DNA of 31,629 nucleotides from CAZXNF01 sp050741255 (GCA_050741255.1 JBOIEQ010000039.1:1-31629); one strand, 5' to 3'. Counted from the first letter of the stretch, positions 17,731-26,002 are shown. Notes: a model not told the origin generated them from the sequence alone. Program-made: numbers and translations.

Positions 17731-19431
17731 ATGCAGCCGCCGATAAAAGACGCGACGATCGCGCGCAGCCCGACCGGTGGCACCGCGCTGCGCCTCGACG
17801 TGATCGCCGGTCTCACGGCCGCGGCGGTGGTGCTGCCCAAGGCCATGGCTTATGCGACGGTCGCCGGCCTGCCTGTCGCCGTCGGCCTCTACACCGCCTT
17901 CATCCCGATGGTGATCTACGCGCTGCTCGGTTCCTCGCGTGTATTGAGCGTCAGTTCCACCACCACACTCGCCATTCTCGCCGGCACGGAGCTCGGCCTG
18001 GCCGTGCCGGACGGCGACCCGGCGAAGCTGGTCGGCGCGACGGCCACGCTGACCGCGCTGGTCGGCGTGATCCTGCTGCTGGCGCGGCTGGCGCGGCTGG
18101 GCTTCGTCGCCAACTTCATTTCCACACCGGTGCTGACCGGCTTCAAGGCGGGCATCGGCCTCGTGATCGTGCTGGACCAGGTGCCCAAACTGCTGGGCAT
18201 CCATATCGCGAAGCAGGGGTTTTTTGCCGACGCCCTGAGCGTGGTACGGCACCTTCCGGAGACCTCGCTGCTGACGCTCGCGGTGGCCGCGACCACCTTC
18301 CTGGTGCTGATCGGCATGGAAAAGCGGTGGCCGCATTCGCCGGCGCCGCTGGTGGCGGTCGGCGGCGGGATTGCCGCCACGTGGTTCTGGGGGCTGCCCG
18401 CACTGGGCGTCTCGACGGTGGGCCTTATTCCGCAGGGTTTCCCGTCATTCACGCCGCCGGATCTCCCGCTCATGGTGCAGCTCGTGCCCGGCGCACTCGG
18501 CATTGCCCTGATGAGCTTCACCGAGTCCATCGCAGCGGGGCGGGCCTTCCACCGGCCCGGAGACGCCCCCATCGATGCGAACCGTGAGTTGGTCGCCACC
18601 GGGGCCGCCAATCTGGGAGGTGCGCTGTTCGGGGCAATGCCCGCGGGTGGCGGCACCTCGCAGACCGCGGTGGTGAACGCCGCGGGCGGGCAGTCGCAGA
18701 AGGCGTCGCTGGTCACGGCGGGCGCGGCGGCGGCCACCATGCTGCTGCTCGCGCCCTTGCTGGGCCTGCTGCCCCACGCCGCGCTCGCGGCCATCGTCAT
18801 CGTGTATTCGGTCGGGCTGATCCAGCCGGCGGAGTTCGTCGCCATCCGCCGGGTGCGCACCATGGAGTTCCGCTGGGCGATCATCGCCGCGCTGGGCGTG
18901 CAGATCTTCGGCACCCTGAATGGCATCGTGGTGGCGATCATCGTCTCCATGATCGGCCTCGCCAGCCAGACCGCGCATCCCCGCGTGTCGGTCATCGTAC
19001 GCAAGCGCGGGGCCGATGTGCTGCGGCCGCTGTCGACCGAGCATCCCGACGACGAGATGATCGAGGGCCTGCTGATCCTGCGGCCGGAAGGGCGCCTGTA
19101 TTTCGCCAACGCGCAGTACGTGGCGGACCAGGTCGGCGCGCTGGTGACCCGCTATCGGCCCCGCGTGCTGGTGCTGGACCTGAGCCGGGTGCCCGATATC
19201 GAATACTCGGCCCTGCAGATGCTGGTGGAGGCGGAGCAGCGCGCCACCAGGCACGGCGCCGTGAACTGGTTGGTGGATATGAACCCGGAGGTTCTTGAAG
19301 TCGCGCGCCATATCGGGCTGGATCAGCGGCTCGGCCGCGAGCGTATGTTGTTCAATACGCGTGCCGCAATAGAACGCTATCGGCAGCAGTACGCGGGCGA
19401 GGGCGTGGCGTGGCGGGTGGTCGCGCCCTGA
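17731..19431 (+). CDS. SulP-family anion transporter with STAS domain
   Basis: Inner-membrane transporter or exchanger for sulfate, bicarbonate or another inorganic or carboxylate anion. The 566 residues contain the SulP membrane domain, with the conserved first-helix region (DVIAGLTAAAVVLPKAMAYATVAGLPV) and around ten to fourteen helices, and a C-terminal cytosolic STAS domain (about 445-555) with DLSRVPDIEYSA starting at Asp483. Substrate cannot be read from sequence. ATG 17731 has a purine-rich GGAGAGAGAG upstream. A TACAAT at 17707-17712 could be a -10 box, with no clear -35. The longer frame upstream is a shadow of the divergent gene. Confidence 0.92.
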   Translation: MQPPIKDATIARSPTGGTALRLDVIAGLTAAAVVLPKAMAYATVAGLPVAVGLYTAFIPMVIYALLGSSRVLSVSSTTTLAILAGTELGLAVPDGDPAKLVGATATLTALVGVILLLARLARLGFVANFISTPVLTGFKAGIGLVIVLDQVPKLLGIHIAKQGFFADALSVVRHLPETSLLTLAVAATTFLVLIGMEKRWPHSPAPLVAVGGGIAATWFWGLPALGVSTVGLIPQGFPSFTPPDLPLMVQLVPGALGIALMSFTESIAAGRAFHRPGDAPIDANRELVATGAANLGGALFGAMPAGGGTSQTAVVNAAGGQSQKASLVTAGAAAATMLLLAPLLGLLPHAALAAIVIVYSVGLIQPAEFVAIRRVRTMEFRWAIIAALGVQIFGTLNGIVVAIIVSMIGLASQTAHPRVSVIVRKRGADVLRPLSTEHPDDEMIEGLLILRPEGRLYFANAQYVADQVGALVTRYRPRVLVLDLSRVPDIEYSALQMLVEAEQRATRHGAVNWLVDMNPEVLEVARHIGLDQRLGRERMLFNTRAAIERYRQQYAGEGVAWRVVAP

Positions 19432-19465
19432 GCCGCCCCCCCGTATCAACGACAGGAGAACCGGC

Positions 19466-19549
19466 ATGTCCAGGTTGTTTCGATCGGGCGCGACCGTTGC
19501 GCTGCTGGCGGCATACCGTTACGCGGACAGGGAACCTCATCCCATATAG
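19466..19549 (+). CDS. Short ORF with strong ribosome-binding site; possible gene remnant
   Basis: A 27-residue frame (MSRLFRSGATVALLAAYRY and on to a TAG at 19547) follows a good AGGAGA Shine-Dalgarno at the right distance, 34 bases after the SulP stop. Its start looks like that of a signal peptide cut short. It may be the broken start of a lost exported protein or a small protein in its own right. The rest of the gap to 19631 holds nothing else recognisable apart from a 13-codon frame at 19578-19619. Confidence 0.3.
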   Translation: MSRLFRSGATVALLAAYRYADREPHPI

Positions 19550-19631
19550 TGAACACCTCGACCGAACGGAAGAAGCGATGTTGATGCCAGTGCCGATCAC
19601 GCTTGTTGAAGCGGCGTAGAGGCTGAGGATC

Positions 19632-20015
19632 ATGATGAAGAAAGCCATCCCTGCCGCAAGTCCGGACGCTTATGTCGCCGCTCTGTCCGGCTGGCGGCGG
19701 GTCATGGTTGCCAGGCTGCGGGCAGCCGTTCTCGGCAGCGCCACCCTTGTCGAAGTCATCAAGTGGGGCCACCTGGTCTACCTGTCGAATGGTCCGGTGC
19801 TGCTGATTCGCGCCGAGGAGCATCGTGTGCTGTTCGGTTTCTGGCGGGGCAAGCGGCTCCGCGGGATGGATCCACTGCTGAAACCCGGGGGGAAGTACGA
19901 AATGGCGACCAGGGAACTGCATGAGGGCGACAAAATCAATACCGCCCTGGCGCGCCGTCTCGCCAGGGAGGCGATACGTCTCAACAAAACCCTGGGCGAT
20001 CCCACGGATGTCTAG
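19632..20015 (+). CDS. DUF1801 (YdhG-like) domain protein
   Basis: A 127-residue soluble protein with the DUF1801 pattern: an N-terminal helix with YVAALSGWRRVMVARLRAAV, then VIKWGHLVYLSNGPVLLI and FGFWRGKRL, and a C-terminal helix. Family members are small cytosolic proteins of unknown function (the fold resembles an antiparallel sheet flanked by helices). It lies downstream of SulP with its own GAGG site and upstream of the VOC gene by 56 bases. Confidence 0.82.
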   Translation: MMKKAIPAASPDAYVAALSGWRRVMVARLRAAVLGSATLVEVIKWGHLVYLSNGPVLLIRAEEHRVLFGFWRGKRLRGMDPLLKPGGKYEMATRELHEGDKINTALARRLAREAIRLNKTLGDPTDV

Positions 20016-20071
20016 CCGCCGATGCGTGATGGCCAACGACAGGCCATGATGGTTTTACAGGAGCAGCCGCG

Positions 20072-20461
20072 TTGACCGTTCACCTCGATCACACCCTCGT
20101 GCCCTGCCGCAACAAGAGTGCGTCGGCGAAGCTTCTCGCCGGGCTGCTTGGCGTCCCGTGGTCGGCAACGGGGGCGGGGCCGTTTGCGCCGGTCTATGTC
20201 AACGAGGGGCTGACGCTCGATTTCATCGACACGGACGAGGATTTTCCGGTCTACCACTTCTGCTTTCGCGTCGGGGAGGCGGAGTTCGATGCCATCCTCG
20301 GGCGGATCCAGGCCGCGGGGATTCCTTACCGGAGTTCGGTGCGGGGGCCGATCGACCGGCGGATCAACACCGACCATGGCGGCAGGATGATCTACTGGAA
20401 CGAGCCCGACGGTCACCAATGGGAAATGCTGACGGTGAGCTATGCGCGGCCGGCGGAATGA
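20072..20461 (+). CDS. VOC (glyoxalase/bleomycin-resistance/dioxygenase) family protein
   Basis: A 129-residue single-module VOC protein. The candidate metal ligands are His7 (HLDHTLVPC), His62 (VYHFCFRV) and Glu118 (QWEMLTV), spaced as in the family; homodimers form the full active site. The substrate is unknown. The start is TTG 20072, preceded by AGGAG about 9 bases upstream; it fits the family N-terminus and no ATG lies nearby in frame. It is followed by the DUF423 gene after 7 bases. Confidence 0.87.
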   Translation: MTVHLDHTLVPCRNKSASAKLLAGLLGVPWSATGAGPFAPVYVNEGLTLDFIDTDEDFPVYHFCFRVGEAEFDAILGRIQAAGIPYRSSVRGPIDRRINTDHGGRMIYWNEPDGHQWEMLTVSYARPAE

Positions 20462-20468
20462 AGCCTTG

Positions 20469-20858
20469 ATGCCCGCGTGCGCCGGAGATCGGGTCTTCTT
20501 CGTGCTTGGCTGTCTTTCCGCTTTCCTCGGCGTCGCCCTGGGCGCGTTCGCCGCCCACGGTCTGAAGCCCCATCTGGCGGCCGACCTGCTGGCGGTGTTC
20601 GAGGTCGGTGTGCGCTATCAGATGTACCACGCCCTCGCGCTGCTGGCCGTTGCATGGGCCTGTGCGCAACGGCCGTGCAGGCTTGCCGTGGTCGCGGGCT
20701 GGCTGTTCGTCGCCGGGACCGTGCTGTTTTCGGGAAGCCTTTACGCATTGAGCCTGACCGGCGTGCGCTGGCTGGGCGCGGTCACGCCGGTCGGCGGGGC
20801 GGCTTTCCTTGCCGGCTGGCTGTGCCTGGCGTGGGCGGCCTGGCGCGGTCGCGGGTAG
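20469..20858 (+). CDS. DUF423 inner-membrane protein (YgdD/YwdK-like)
   Basis: A 129-residue protein with four hydrophobic helices and the DUF423 hallmarks LGAFAAHGLK and YQMYHALALL, then LFSGSLYALSLTG and a final GG-containing helix. The function is unknown. ATG 20469 lies 7 bases after the VOC stop; an alternative ATG at 20442 overlaps VOC and adds a polar leader not typical of the family. It is convergent with the flavin reductase gene, 6 bases away. Confidence 0.9.
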   Translation: MPACAGDRVFFVLGCLSAFLGVALGAFAAHGLKPHLAADLLAVFEVGVRYQMYHALALLAVAWACAQRPCRLAVVAGWLFVAGTVLFSGSLYALSLTGVRWLGAVTPVGGAAFLAGWLCLAWAAWRGRG

Positions 20859-20864
20859 CGCCGG

Positions 20865-21395
20865 TCAGGCCAGCGCGCAGTAGCGGCCTTCGGCGAAGAC
20901 CAGCGGTTTCAACAGTGTGTCCGTGAAGCGCAGCACGCGGCCGATGAAGATGACGTGGTCGCCGGTGTAATGCCGGATTTCGTTCCGGCACTCGAGCGCC
21001 GCCGCGCAGCCGGCGATGAGCGGCACGCCTTCTGTGCCGGACCGGTATTCGATGCCGGCGAAGCGGTCGATGACAGGCGCGCAGAAGCGCCGCGACAGGG
21101 CCGCCTGTTCGGCGCTCAGGAAGTTGATCGAGAAGCACGGCGCCTGCAGGAATGCGGGCAGGCTGGACGCGTGCAGCGCGAGACTCCACAACACCAGCGG
21201 CGGCGACAGCGAGACGGAAGCGAAGGAATTGCAGGTAAGGCCGACCGGGACGCCCTGCGCGTCACGCGTCGCGACGACGGTCACTCCGGTGGGGTAGCGG
21301 CCGAGTACCTTGCGGAAGGCGCGCGCATCGAACGGCGCGTCATCCGCGCTGGCGTGTGCCCCGGTCGGGGGCTGTGTCAACGGGACGGAAGACAC
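20865..21395 (-). CDS. Flavin reductase-like protein, probable partner of the adjacent monooxygenase
   Basis: A 176-residue protein of the flavin reductase-like (HpaC/NtaB) family, binding FMN or FAD and supplying reduced flavin. The characteristic run is FRKVLGRYPTGVTVVATRD, followed by VGLTCNSFASVSLSPPLVLWS and the C-terminal GDHVIFIGRV. Start is GTG 21395, 20 bases after the LLM-oxygenase stop, with GGGGA upstream. Adjacency to a luciferase-like monooxygenase suggests a two-component flavin monooxygenase; a free-standing reductase role is the alternative. Confidence 0.9.
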   Translation of the reverse strand: MSSVPLTQPPTGAHASADDAPFDARAFRKVLGRYPTGVTVVATRDAQGVPVGLTCNSFASVSLSPPLVLWSLALHASSLPAFLQAPCFSINFLSAEQAALSRRFCAPVIDRFAGIEYRSGTEGVPLIAGCAAALECRNEIRHYTGDHVIFIGRVLRFTDTLLKPLVFAEGRYCALA

Positions 21396-21415
21396 GCGGG
21401 TGACTGTCCCCGGGA

Positions 21416-22486
21416 TCAGGCCGCGACCACGGCCTTGACGCCCTTGCCGGTCTTGAACTGCGGCGCGACCTTCTTCATGAACAGCCTGATGCTGTTCTCG
21501 GCGACTTCATACGGCATGGGCCCGAGACGGAAGACGAGGATCAGCCCGCCGATGCCGATCGCGTCGACCTTGGCGATTTCCTCGGCGACGGTGTCGGGCG
21601 AACCGCACAGCAGCGAATGCTGCACCTGGTTGCGGGCGGCGACGAGGGCATCGTCCTTCTTGAGCGCGAGGCCCTGTTCCTGGTAGACCTTGTTGCGCAT
21701 GGCGGCGCGGAATGCCTGCTGGGTCTCGAAGGCGGGCAGCGCGAGGCGTTCGGCTTCGGCATCGGTTTCGCCGACGAAGATGTTGCGCCAGACCCAGGAG
21801 TTGTCCACGTGGCGGGCCACTTCCTGCTCGTCGCAGCCGCTCTCGCGCAGCGTCTTGCGGTAGAGGTCCATGCGCTGTTTGGTCACTTCGTTGCTCTGGA
21901 TGTTCATGAGGAAGGGGCGTCGTTCCTTCGCCAGGTACACCATGCCTTCCTCGCTGGAGGCCGCGCGCACGATCGGCGGATGCGGCTTGGTGTAGGGCAC
22001 CGGCCGCAGTTGCGGCAGCTTGATGTCCCAGAACTTGCCCTTGTGCTCGTATTTTTCCGAGGTCCAGGCTTCGATCATGATCTTCTCGGCCTCGATCATG
22101 CGGTCGAAGGCTTCCTTGGGGTCGATGCCGTAGCCCTGGTAATCGTAGATGTTGAAGGCGGTGCCGCGGCCGAGGCCCACGACCAGCCGGCCCTTGCTCA
22201 GGTTGTCGATCATGGACATCTGCTCGGCCATGCGGATCGGGTGATGGAGCGACATCTGCGCGACCGCGAAGCCGATGTTGATGCGCTTCGTGCTGGCGGC
22301 CAGCGCGGCGGCGAAGGTGACCGGATCGACGTAGGCGCAGATGCCGTCGAAGTGGTGCTCGGCCAGCCACAGCATGTCCATGCCGAGCTCGTCGCACAGT
22401 TGCCCCTCGCGCAGCGTCTCGCGGATGATCTGGCCGTCCTGCGACGGGTCCATGGCGGCGGGGAACAGGAAGTTGCTGAATTTCAT
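21416..22486 (-). CDS. LLM-class (luciferase-like) flavin-dependent monooxygenase
   Basis: A 356-residue TIM-barrel enzyme of the bacterial luciferase family that uses reduced flavin and oxygen to oxidise an unknown substrate. Typical stretches are WLAEHHFDG near residue 40, the IGFAVAQMSLHHPIRMAEQ segment, and the flavin-site RLVVGLGRGT near 105. An AAGGA site precedes ATG 22486 by a good distance. The gene is 36 bases downstream of a Bug solute-binding gene and 20 upstream of a flavin reductase gene. The family is broad (alkanal, alkanesulfonate, nitrilotriacetate and other substrates), so the substrate is not assignable. Confidence 0.93.
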   Translation of the reverse strand: MKFSNFLFPAAMDPSQDGQIIRETLREGQLCDELGMDMLWLAEHHFDGICAYVDPVTFAAALAASTKRINIGFAVAQMSLHHPIRMAEQMSMIDNLSKGRLVVGLGRGTAFNIYDYQGYGIDPKEAFDRMIEAEKIMIEAWTSEKYEHKGKFWDIKLPQLRPVPYTKPHPPIVRAASSEEGMVYLAKERRPFLMNIQSNEVTKQRMDLYRKTLRESGCDEQEVARHVDNSWVWRNIFVGETDAEAERLALPAFETQQAFRAAMRNKVYQEQGLALKKDDALVAARNQVQHSLLCGSPDTVAEEIAKVDAIGIGGLILVFRLGPMPYEVAENSIRLFMKKVAPQFKTGKGVKAVVAA

Positions 22487-22522
22487 GACGAGTCCTTTTG
22501 GCGGCGATGAGGGGTATTGCGC

Positions 22523-23485
22523 TTACTGAATCCTGATGTTGGCCTCGCGCGCGACGCGGGCCCACTTTTCCATTTCGCTCGCGACGAATTTGCTGAACGC
22601 GGCGCTGGTCAGCGGGCGCGGTTCCGCGCCTTCGCTTTCCAGGCGCTGCGCGGCTTCCGGCTGGGTCACGATGGCGGTGATGTCGGCGTTGAGCTTGGCA
22701 ACAATCGCGTCCGGCGTGCCGGCGGGCACGGCGATGCCCCACCACGTCGAGACTTCGGCACCGGGCACGCCCGCCTCGGCGAGCGTCGGCACGTCGGGCA
22801 GGAGCGGCGTGCGCTTGCCGGCGCTGACCGCATAGCCGCGGATCTTGCCGGCCTGGATCTGGCGCACCGTGAGGGGCAGGGTGCCGAACATGAAATTGAT
22901 CTGGCCGGCGATCACGTCGGTCAGCGCCGGCGCGCCGCCCTTGTACGGCACGTGGATCAGCTGGATGCCGGCGGCACGCGCGAACACCTCGGTGGCGAAG
23001 TGATTGATGCCGCCGTTGCCGGCGGTGCCATAGGTGAGGGTGCCCGGCTTGGCCTTGGCGAGTTCCACCAGCTCGCGCACGTTCTTCGGCGGGAACGAGA
23101 GATTGGAAACCAGGGCGAGCGGTCCGGTGCCGATGAGGTTGACCGGGATGAAGGCCTTGTGCGGATCGAAAGGCAGCTTGTAGAGCGCGGCGTTCATCGT
23201 GTAGGTCGTGGTGATCAGCAGCATGGTGTAGCCGTCGGGATTGGCGCGCGCCACGAGTTCGGTGGCGATGATGCCGTTGGCGCCGGGGCGGTTGTCGACG
23301 ATGGCCTGCTGGCCGTAGCGCTCGACGAATTTCTGCGCGAGGAAACGCGCCAGGATGTCGTTGCTGCTGGCGGGCGGGAAGCCGAGGATGATGCGCAGGG
23401 GCCGGTTGGGGAAATCCTTCTGGGCGGCAGCAGGCGATGCTGCGATCGCGGCCATGACGAGGACACAACAACGGAGGACGGTCAT
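22523..23485 (-). CDS. Bug/TctC-family periplasmic solute-binding protein (first of two)
   Basis: A 320-residue secreted protein with a signal peptide (MTVLRCCVLVMAAIAASPAAAQ) and the Bug fold: FPNRPLRIILGFPPASSND, then VDNRPGANGIIATELVA, VPYKGGAPALTDVIAGQINFMF and AEAGVPGAEVSTWWGIAVPAGT. Bug proteins bind small carboxylates, amino acids or aromatic acids for tripartite tricarboxylate transporters or for sensing. The glycine-rich loop here is PPASSND where PPGGxxD is usual, hinting at a different ligand. ATG 23485 has AAGG 8 bases upstream; the longer frame beyond it enters the GntR gene. No TctA or TctB is in the window. Confidence 0.95.
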   Translation of the reverse strand: MTVLRCCVLVMAAIAASPAAAQKDFPNRPLRIILGFPPASSNDILARFLAQKFVERYGQQAIVDNRPGANGIIATELVARANPDGYTMLLITTTYTMNAALYKLPFDPHKAFIPVNLIGTGPLALVSNLSFPPKNVRELVELAKAKPGTLTYGTAGNGGINHFATEVFARAAGIQLIHVPYKGGAPALTDVIAGQINFMFGTLPLTVRQIQAGKIRGYAVSAGKRTPLLPDVPTLAEAGVPGAEVSTWWGIAVPAGTPDAIVAKLNADITAIVTQPEAAQRLESEGAEPRPLTSAAFSKFVASEMEKWARVAREANIRIQ

Positions 23486-23555
23486 CGAGTTCACCTTGAG
23501 GTTGTAGGGGTGAGCCTCTTTTCCTTGGTACGGCCTTGCCGCTCTGGAGGCGGAT

Positions 23556-24281
23556 TCAATCATCGATTTCGTCGCCGGCGGCGCTGAGAAAGCGCGCCTT
23601 GCCCTGCAGGATGTGGTGTTCCATCGCGGCGGCGGCGCGCGCCGCGTCCCTGGCGGCAATGGCGTCCACGATGGCGTGATGCTCGCGGTTCGACAGTTCC
23701 ATGGCGCCTTCGGAGACCAGTCCGCGGCGACGGAACAGGCGCAGTTCCTTCGCCAGTCCCTGATAGACGGCGTGCAGGCGCTGGTTGTCGGCGGCTTCGA
23801 CGAGCGCGCCGTGAAATTCGGTGTTGAGCGCGCGGAAGCGGGCGGCGTTGTTCTTCGTGTGCGCGGCGTCCATGGCTTCGACGAGTTCGCGCAGCCGCGC
23901 GACCTGGCCGCCGGTCGCCCGTTCGGCGACGAGCGCGCCGGCCATGCGCATCAGCCCCGCGCGCAGGTCGTAGAGGTCGATCACTTCCTTGTGCGTGAGC
24001 TTGCGGGCGAAAAAGCCGCGGTTGACGCGCGTTTCTAGCAGTCCGGCCTGCACGAGCGCGCGGCAGGCTTCGCGCACCGGCCCGCGGCTGATGCCGAGGC
24101 GGGCGGCGAGCGCGAGTTCGTTGATGCGTCCGCCCATCTCGATCTCGGCGTCGAGGATCATGCGTTCGACCTCGGCCTCGCAGATGCTGACGAGGGTCTG
24201 CGAGCGGCGGCGGTCGATGGCCGACGCCGCGGACTCGTGACCCGGGGCGGACATGCGGCGGCGGAGGGGGGTAACGCCCAT
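23556..24281 (-). CDS. GntR-family transcriptional regulator (FadR/FCD subfamily)
   Basis: A 241-residue regulator with an N-terminal winged helix-turn-helix (about 35-100; AARLGISRGPVREACRALVQAGLLE is the recognition region) and a C-terminal all-helical FCD ligand-binding domain containing FHGALVEAADN and NREHHAIVDAIAARD, whose His residues are the usual metal or ligand site. It likely controls the downstream Bug-monooxygenase-reductase genes and perhaps the other Bug gene. Start is ATG 24281; a second ATG at 24254 (MSAPGHES) would suit the promoter candidate immediately upstream better. 70 bases separate it from the downstream Bug gene. Confidence 0.94.
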   Translation of the reverse strand: MGVTPLRRRMSAPGHESAASAIDRRRSQTLVSICEAEVERMILDAEIEMGGRINELALAARLGISRGPVREACRALVQAGLLETRVNRGFFARKLTHKEVIDLYDLRAGLMRMAGALVAERATGGQVARLRELVEAMDAAHTKNNAARFRALNTEFHGALVEAADNQRLHAVYQGLAKELRLFRRRGLVSEGAMELSNREHHAIVDAIAARDAARAAAAMEHHILQGKARFLSAAGDEIDD

Positions 24282-24375
24282 GGGGCGAAACTTATGGCGG
24301 TGCTGTCAAAGTGTCAACAGAAAACAATGCTATTTTAGTAAATTGTTAATAATCAGTAATATATGAAATAATTAT
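24282..24375 (-). promoter_or_regulatory. AT-rich regulatory region between the second Bug gene and gntR
   Basis: These 94 bases are strongly AT-rich in an otherwise GC-rich window. They contain an inverted repeat AACAAT-13 bases-ATTGTT (24323-24347), a direct repeat TGTCAA at 24304 and 24312, and A/T runs. The likely functions are the gntR promoter and operators for the GntR protein. No ORF is present. Operator identity is inference. Confidence 0.55.
24289..24317 (-). promoter_or_regulatory. Candidate gntR promoter (TTGACA / TAAGTT)
   Basis: On the minus strand a perfect -35 TTGACA (24317-24312) is followed after 17 bases by TAAGTT (24294-24289), a weak -10 match. A second TTGACA (24309-24304) overlaps the region. 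If used, transcription would begin at about 24282, making the gntR start at 24254 more plausible than 24281. Confidence 0.4.
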
Positions 24376-25362
24376 CTAATCCGCCTTCGCCCCGGACGCC
24401 TTCACGACCGGCGCCCACTTCGCGAGTTCGGCCTTCACGAAGGCGGAAAACTGCTCGGGGGTGGTGGGCTCGAAGCGCAGGCCTTCGCCGGACAACCGCG
24501 ACTGCACCTCGGGCAGCTTCATGACGCGCTGGATTTCGGCGTTGAGTTTGGACACGACCGCGGGCGGCGTGCCGCCGGTGGCGAACATGCCGGTCCAGTT
24601 ATTCGCCTCGAAGCCTTTGAGGCCGGCTTCGGAAACGGTCGGAAGCGCCGGCAGCGCGGTGGAACGCGTCAGACCCAGCACGGCGATGCCGCGCAGCTTG
24701 TCCGCCTTGACCTGCGGCAGCACGGTCGGCAGCGTCGCGAAAAGCATCGACGTCTGGCCGCCGAGGAGATCGGTGATTGCGGGCACGTTGCCCTTGTAGG
24801 GAATGTGCACGATGTCCACGCCGGCCATGCTCTTGAAGATTTCCGCCGCAAGGTGGCTCGTGGTGCCCGCGCCGGCGGAGGCGTAAGTCAGCTGGCCGGG
24901 TTTCGCCTTGGCGAGGGCGATCAGTTCCTTCACCGTGTTCACCGGGATGGAGGGATGCACGACCAGCAGTCCCTCGGCGTCGACCACGAAGGCCACCGGC
25001 GCGAAGTCCTTGATGGCGTCGTAGGGCATCTTGCTGAAAAGCGTGGGATTGATCGCGTGCGTGCCGACGGTGCCCATCACCAGCGTATAGCCGTCCGGCG
25101 CGGCTTTCGCCGCGATGTCAGCGCCAATGTTGCCGCCGGCGCCGGGACGGTTGTCCACGATCACCGTCTGGCCCCAGGCTTCGCTGAATTTGCCGCCGAT
25201 GATGCGGCCGAACACATCGGCGAAACCGCCGGGCGGAAACGGGACGACGATGCGGATGGATTTGGCCGGATAGGCGGGCGCCGTGGTCTGGGCCGGGACC
25301 TGACCCGCGGCGCCGAGGAAAACAGCCATGGCAACGAAGTAGCGTGCGGTACGTGCATTCAT
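24376..25362 (-). CDS. Bug/TctC-family periplasmic solute-binding protein (second of two)
   Basis: A 328-residue secreted protein with a signal peptide ending around residue 25 (GQVPAQ) and the Bug hallmarks YPAKSIRIVVPFPPGGFAD, VDNRPGAGGNIGADIAA, VHIPYKGNVPAITDLLGG and a Trp-Thr C-lobe segment (NNWTGMFATGGTPP). Unlike the downstream paralogue it keeps the normal PPGG loop. AGGAGA lies 11 bases before ATG 25362. It ends at the AT-rich gap before gntR, so it may be a separate unit or the first gene of the catabolic block. Orphan Bug proteins are common in Burkholderiales. Confidence 0.95.
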   Translation of the reverse strand: MNARTARYFVAMAVFLGAAGQVPAQTTAPAYPAKSIRIVVPFPPGGFADVFGRIIGGKFSEAWGQTVIVDNRPGAGGNIGADIAAKAAPDGYTLVMGTVGTHAINPTLFSKMPYDAIKDFAPVAFVVDAEGLLVVHPSIPVNTVKELIALAKAKPGQLTYASAGAGTTSHLAAEIFKSMAGVDIVHIPYKGNVPAITDLLGGQTSMLFATLPTVLPQVKADKLRGIAVLGLTRSTALPALPTVSEAGLKGFEANNWTGMFATGGTPPAVVSKLNAEIQRVMKLPEVQSRLSGEGLRFEPTTPEQFSAFVKAELAKWAPVVKASGAKAD

Positions 25363-25405
25363 GGGATGGTGGTTCTCCTGGTCTGGTACGGGATCGGAAC
25401 GATGG

Positions 25406-25975
25406 TCAGGTCCGGCGCGTGACGGCGCGGTGCCGCGGGCACGTCACCAGATGGTCGTTGACCAGGCCGGTGGCCTGCATGAAAGCGTAGCAGATGGTGG
25501 TGCCGACAAAACGGAAGTCGCGCTTTTTGAGATCCTTGCTGAGCGCGTCGGATTCGGCGCTGGATGCGGGAACGCTGTTCATGCCGCGCCGCCGGTTCTG
25601 CAGGGGCGCGCCGCCGACAAAGGCCCATACGTAGCGGTCGAAACTGCCGAATTCCTTCTGCACGGCGAGGAAGGCCTGTGCGTTGGTCACGGTCGATTCG
25701 ACCTTGAGGCGGTTGCGGACGATGCCCGGGTCGAGCAGCAGGGCCGCCACACGGCGGCGGTCGAAGCGGGCGACCTTGCGCGGATCGAAACGGGCGAAGA
25801 CGCGGCGGTAGTGCGCGCGCTTCTTCAGGATGGTGTCCCACGACAGGCCGGCCTGCGCGCCTTCGAGCGTGAGGAATTCGAAGAAGGCGCGGTCGTCGTG
25901 CACCGGTGTGCCCCATTCGGTGTCGTGGTAGCTGCGGAGTCCTTCGTTACCCGTGGCCCAGGCGCAGATCAGCAT
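25406..25975 (-). CDS. tag: DNA-3-methyladenine glycosylase I
   Basis: Constitutive repair enzyme that excises 3-methyladenine. The 189-residue protein keeps the zinc ligands Cys4, His17, His175 and Cys179 and the base-pocket residues Glu38 and Trp46 at exactly the positions known in E. coli Tag, and ends in a short basic tail. Start ATG 25975. The composite repeat sits just upstream. This is the window's second 3-methyladenine glycosylase, unrelated in fold details to the AlkA-type at 12468. Confidence 0.96.
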   Translation of the reverse strand: MLICAWATGNEGLRSYHDTEWGTPVHDDRAFFEFLTLEGAQAGLSWDTILKKRAHYRRVFARFDPRKVARFDRRRVAALLLDPGIVRNRLKVESTVTNAQAFLAVQKEFGSFDRYVWAFVGGAPLQNRRRGMNSVPASSAESDALSKDLKKRDFRFVGTTICYAFMQATGLVNDHLVTCPRHRAVTRRT

Positions 25976-26002
25976 GATTTCTGCAATCCTTTTAAATCAA
26001 AA

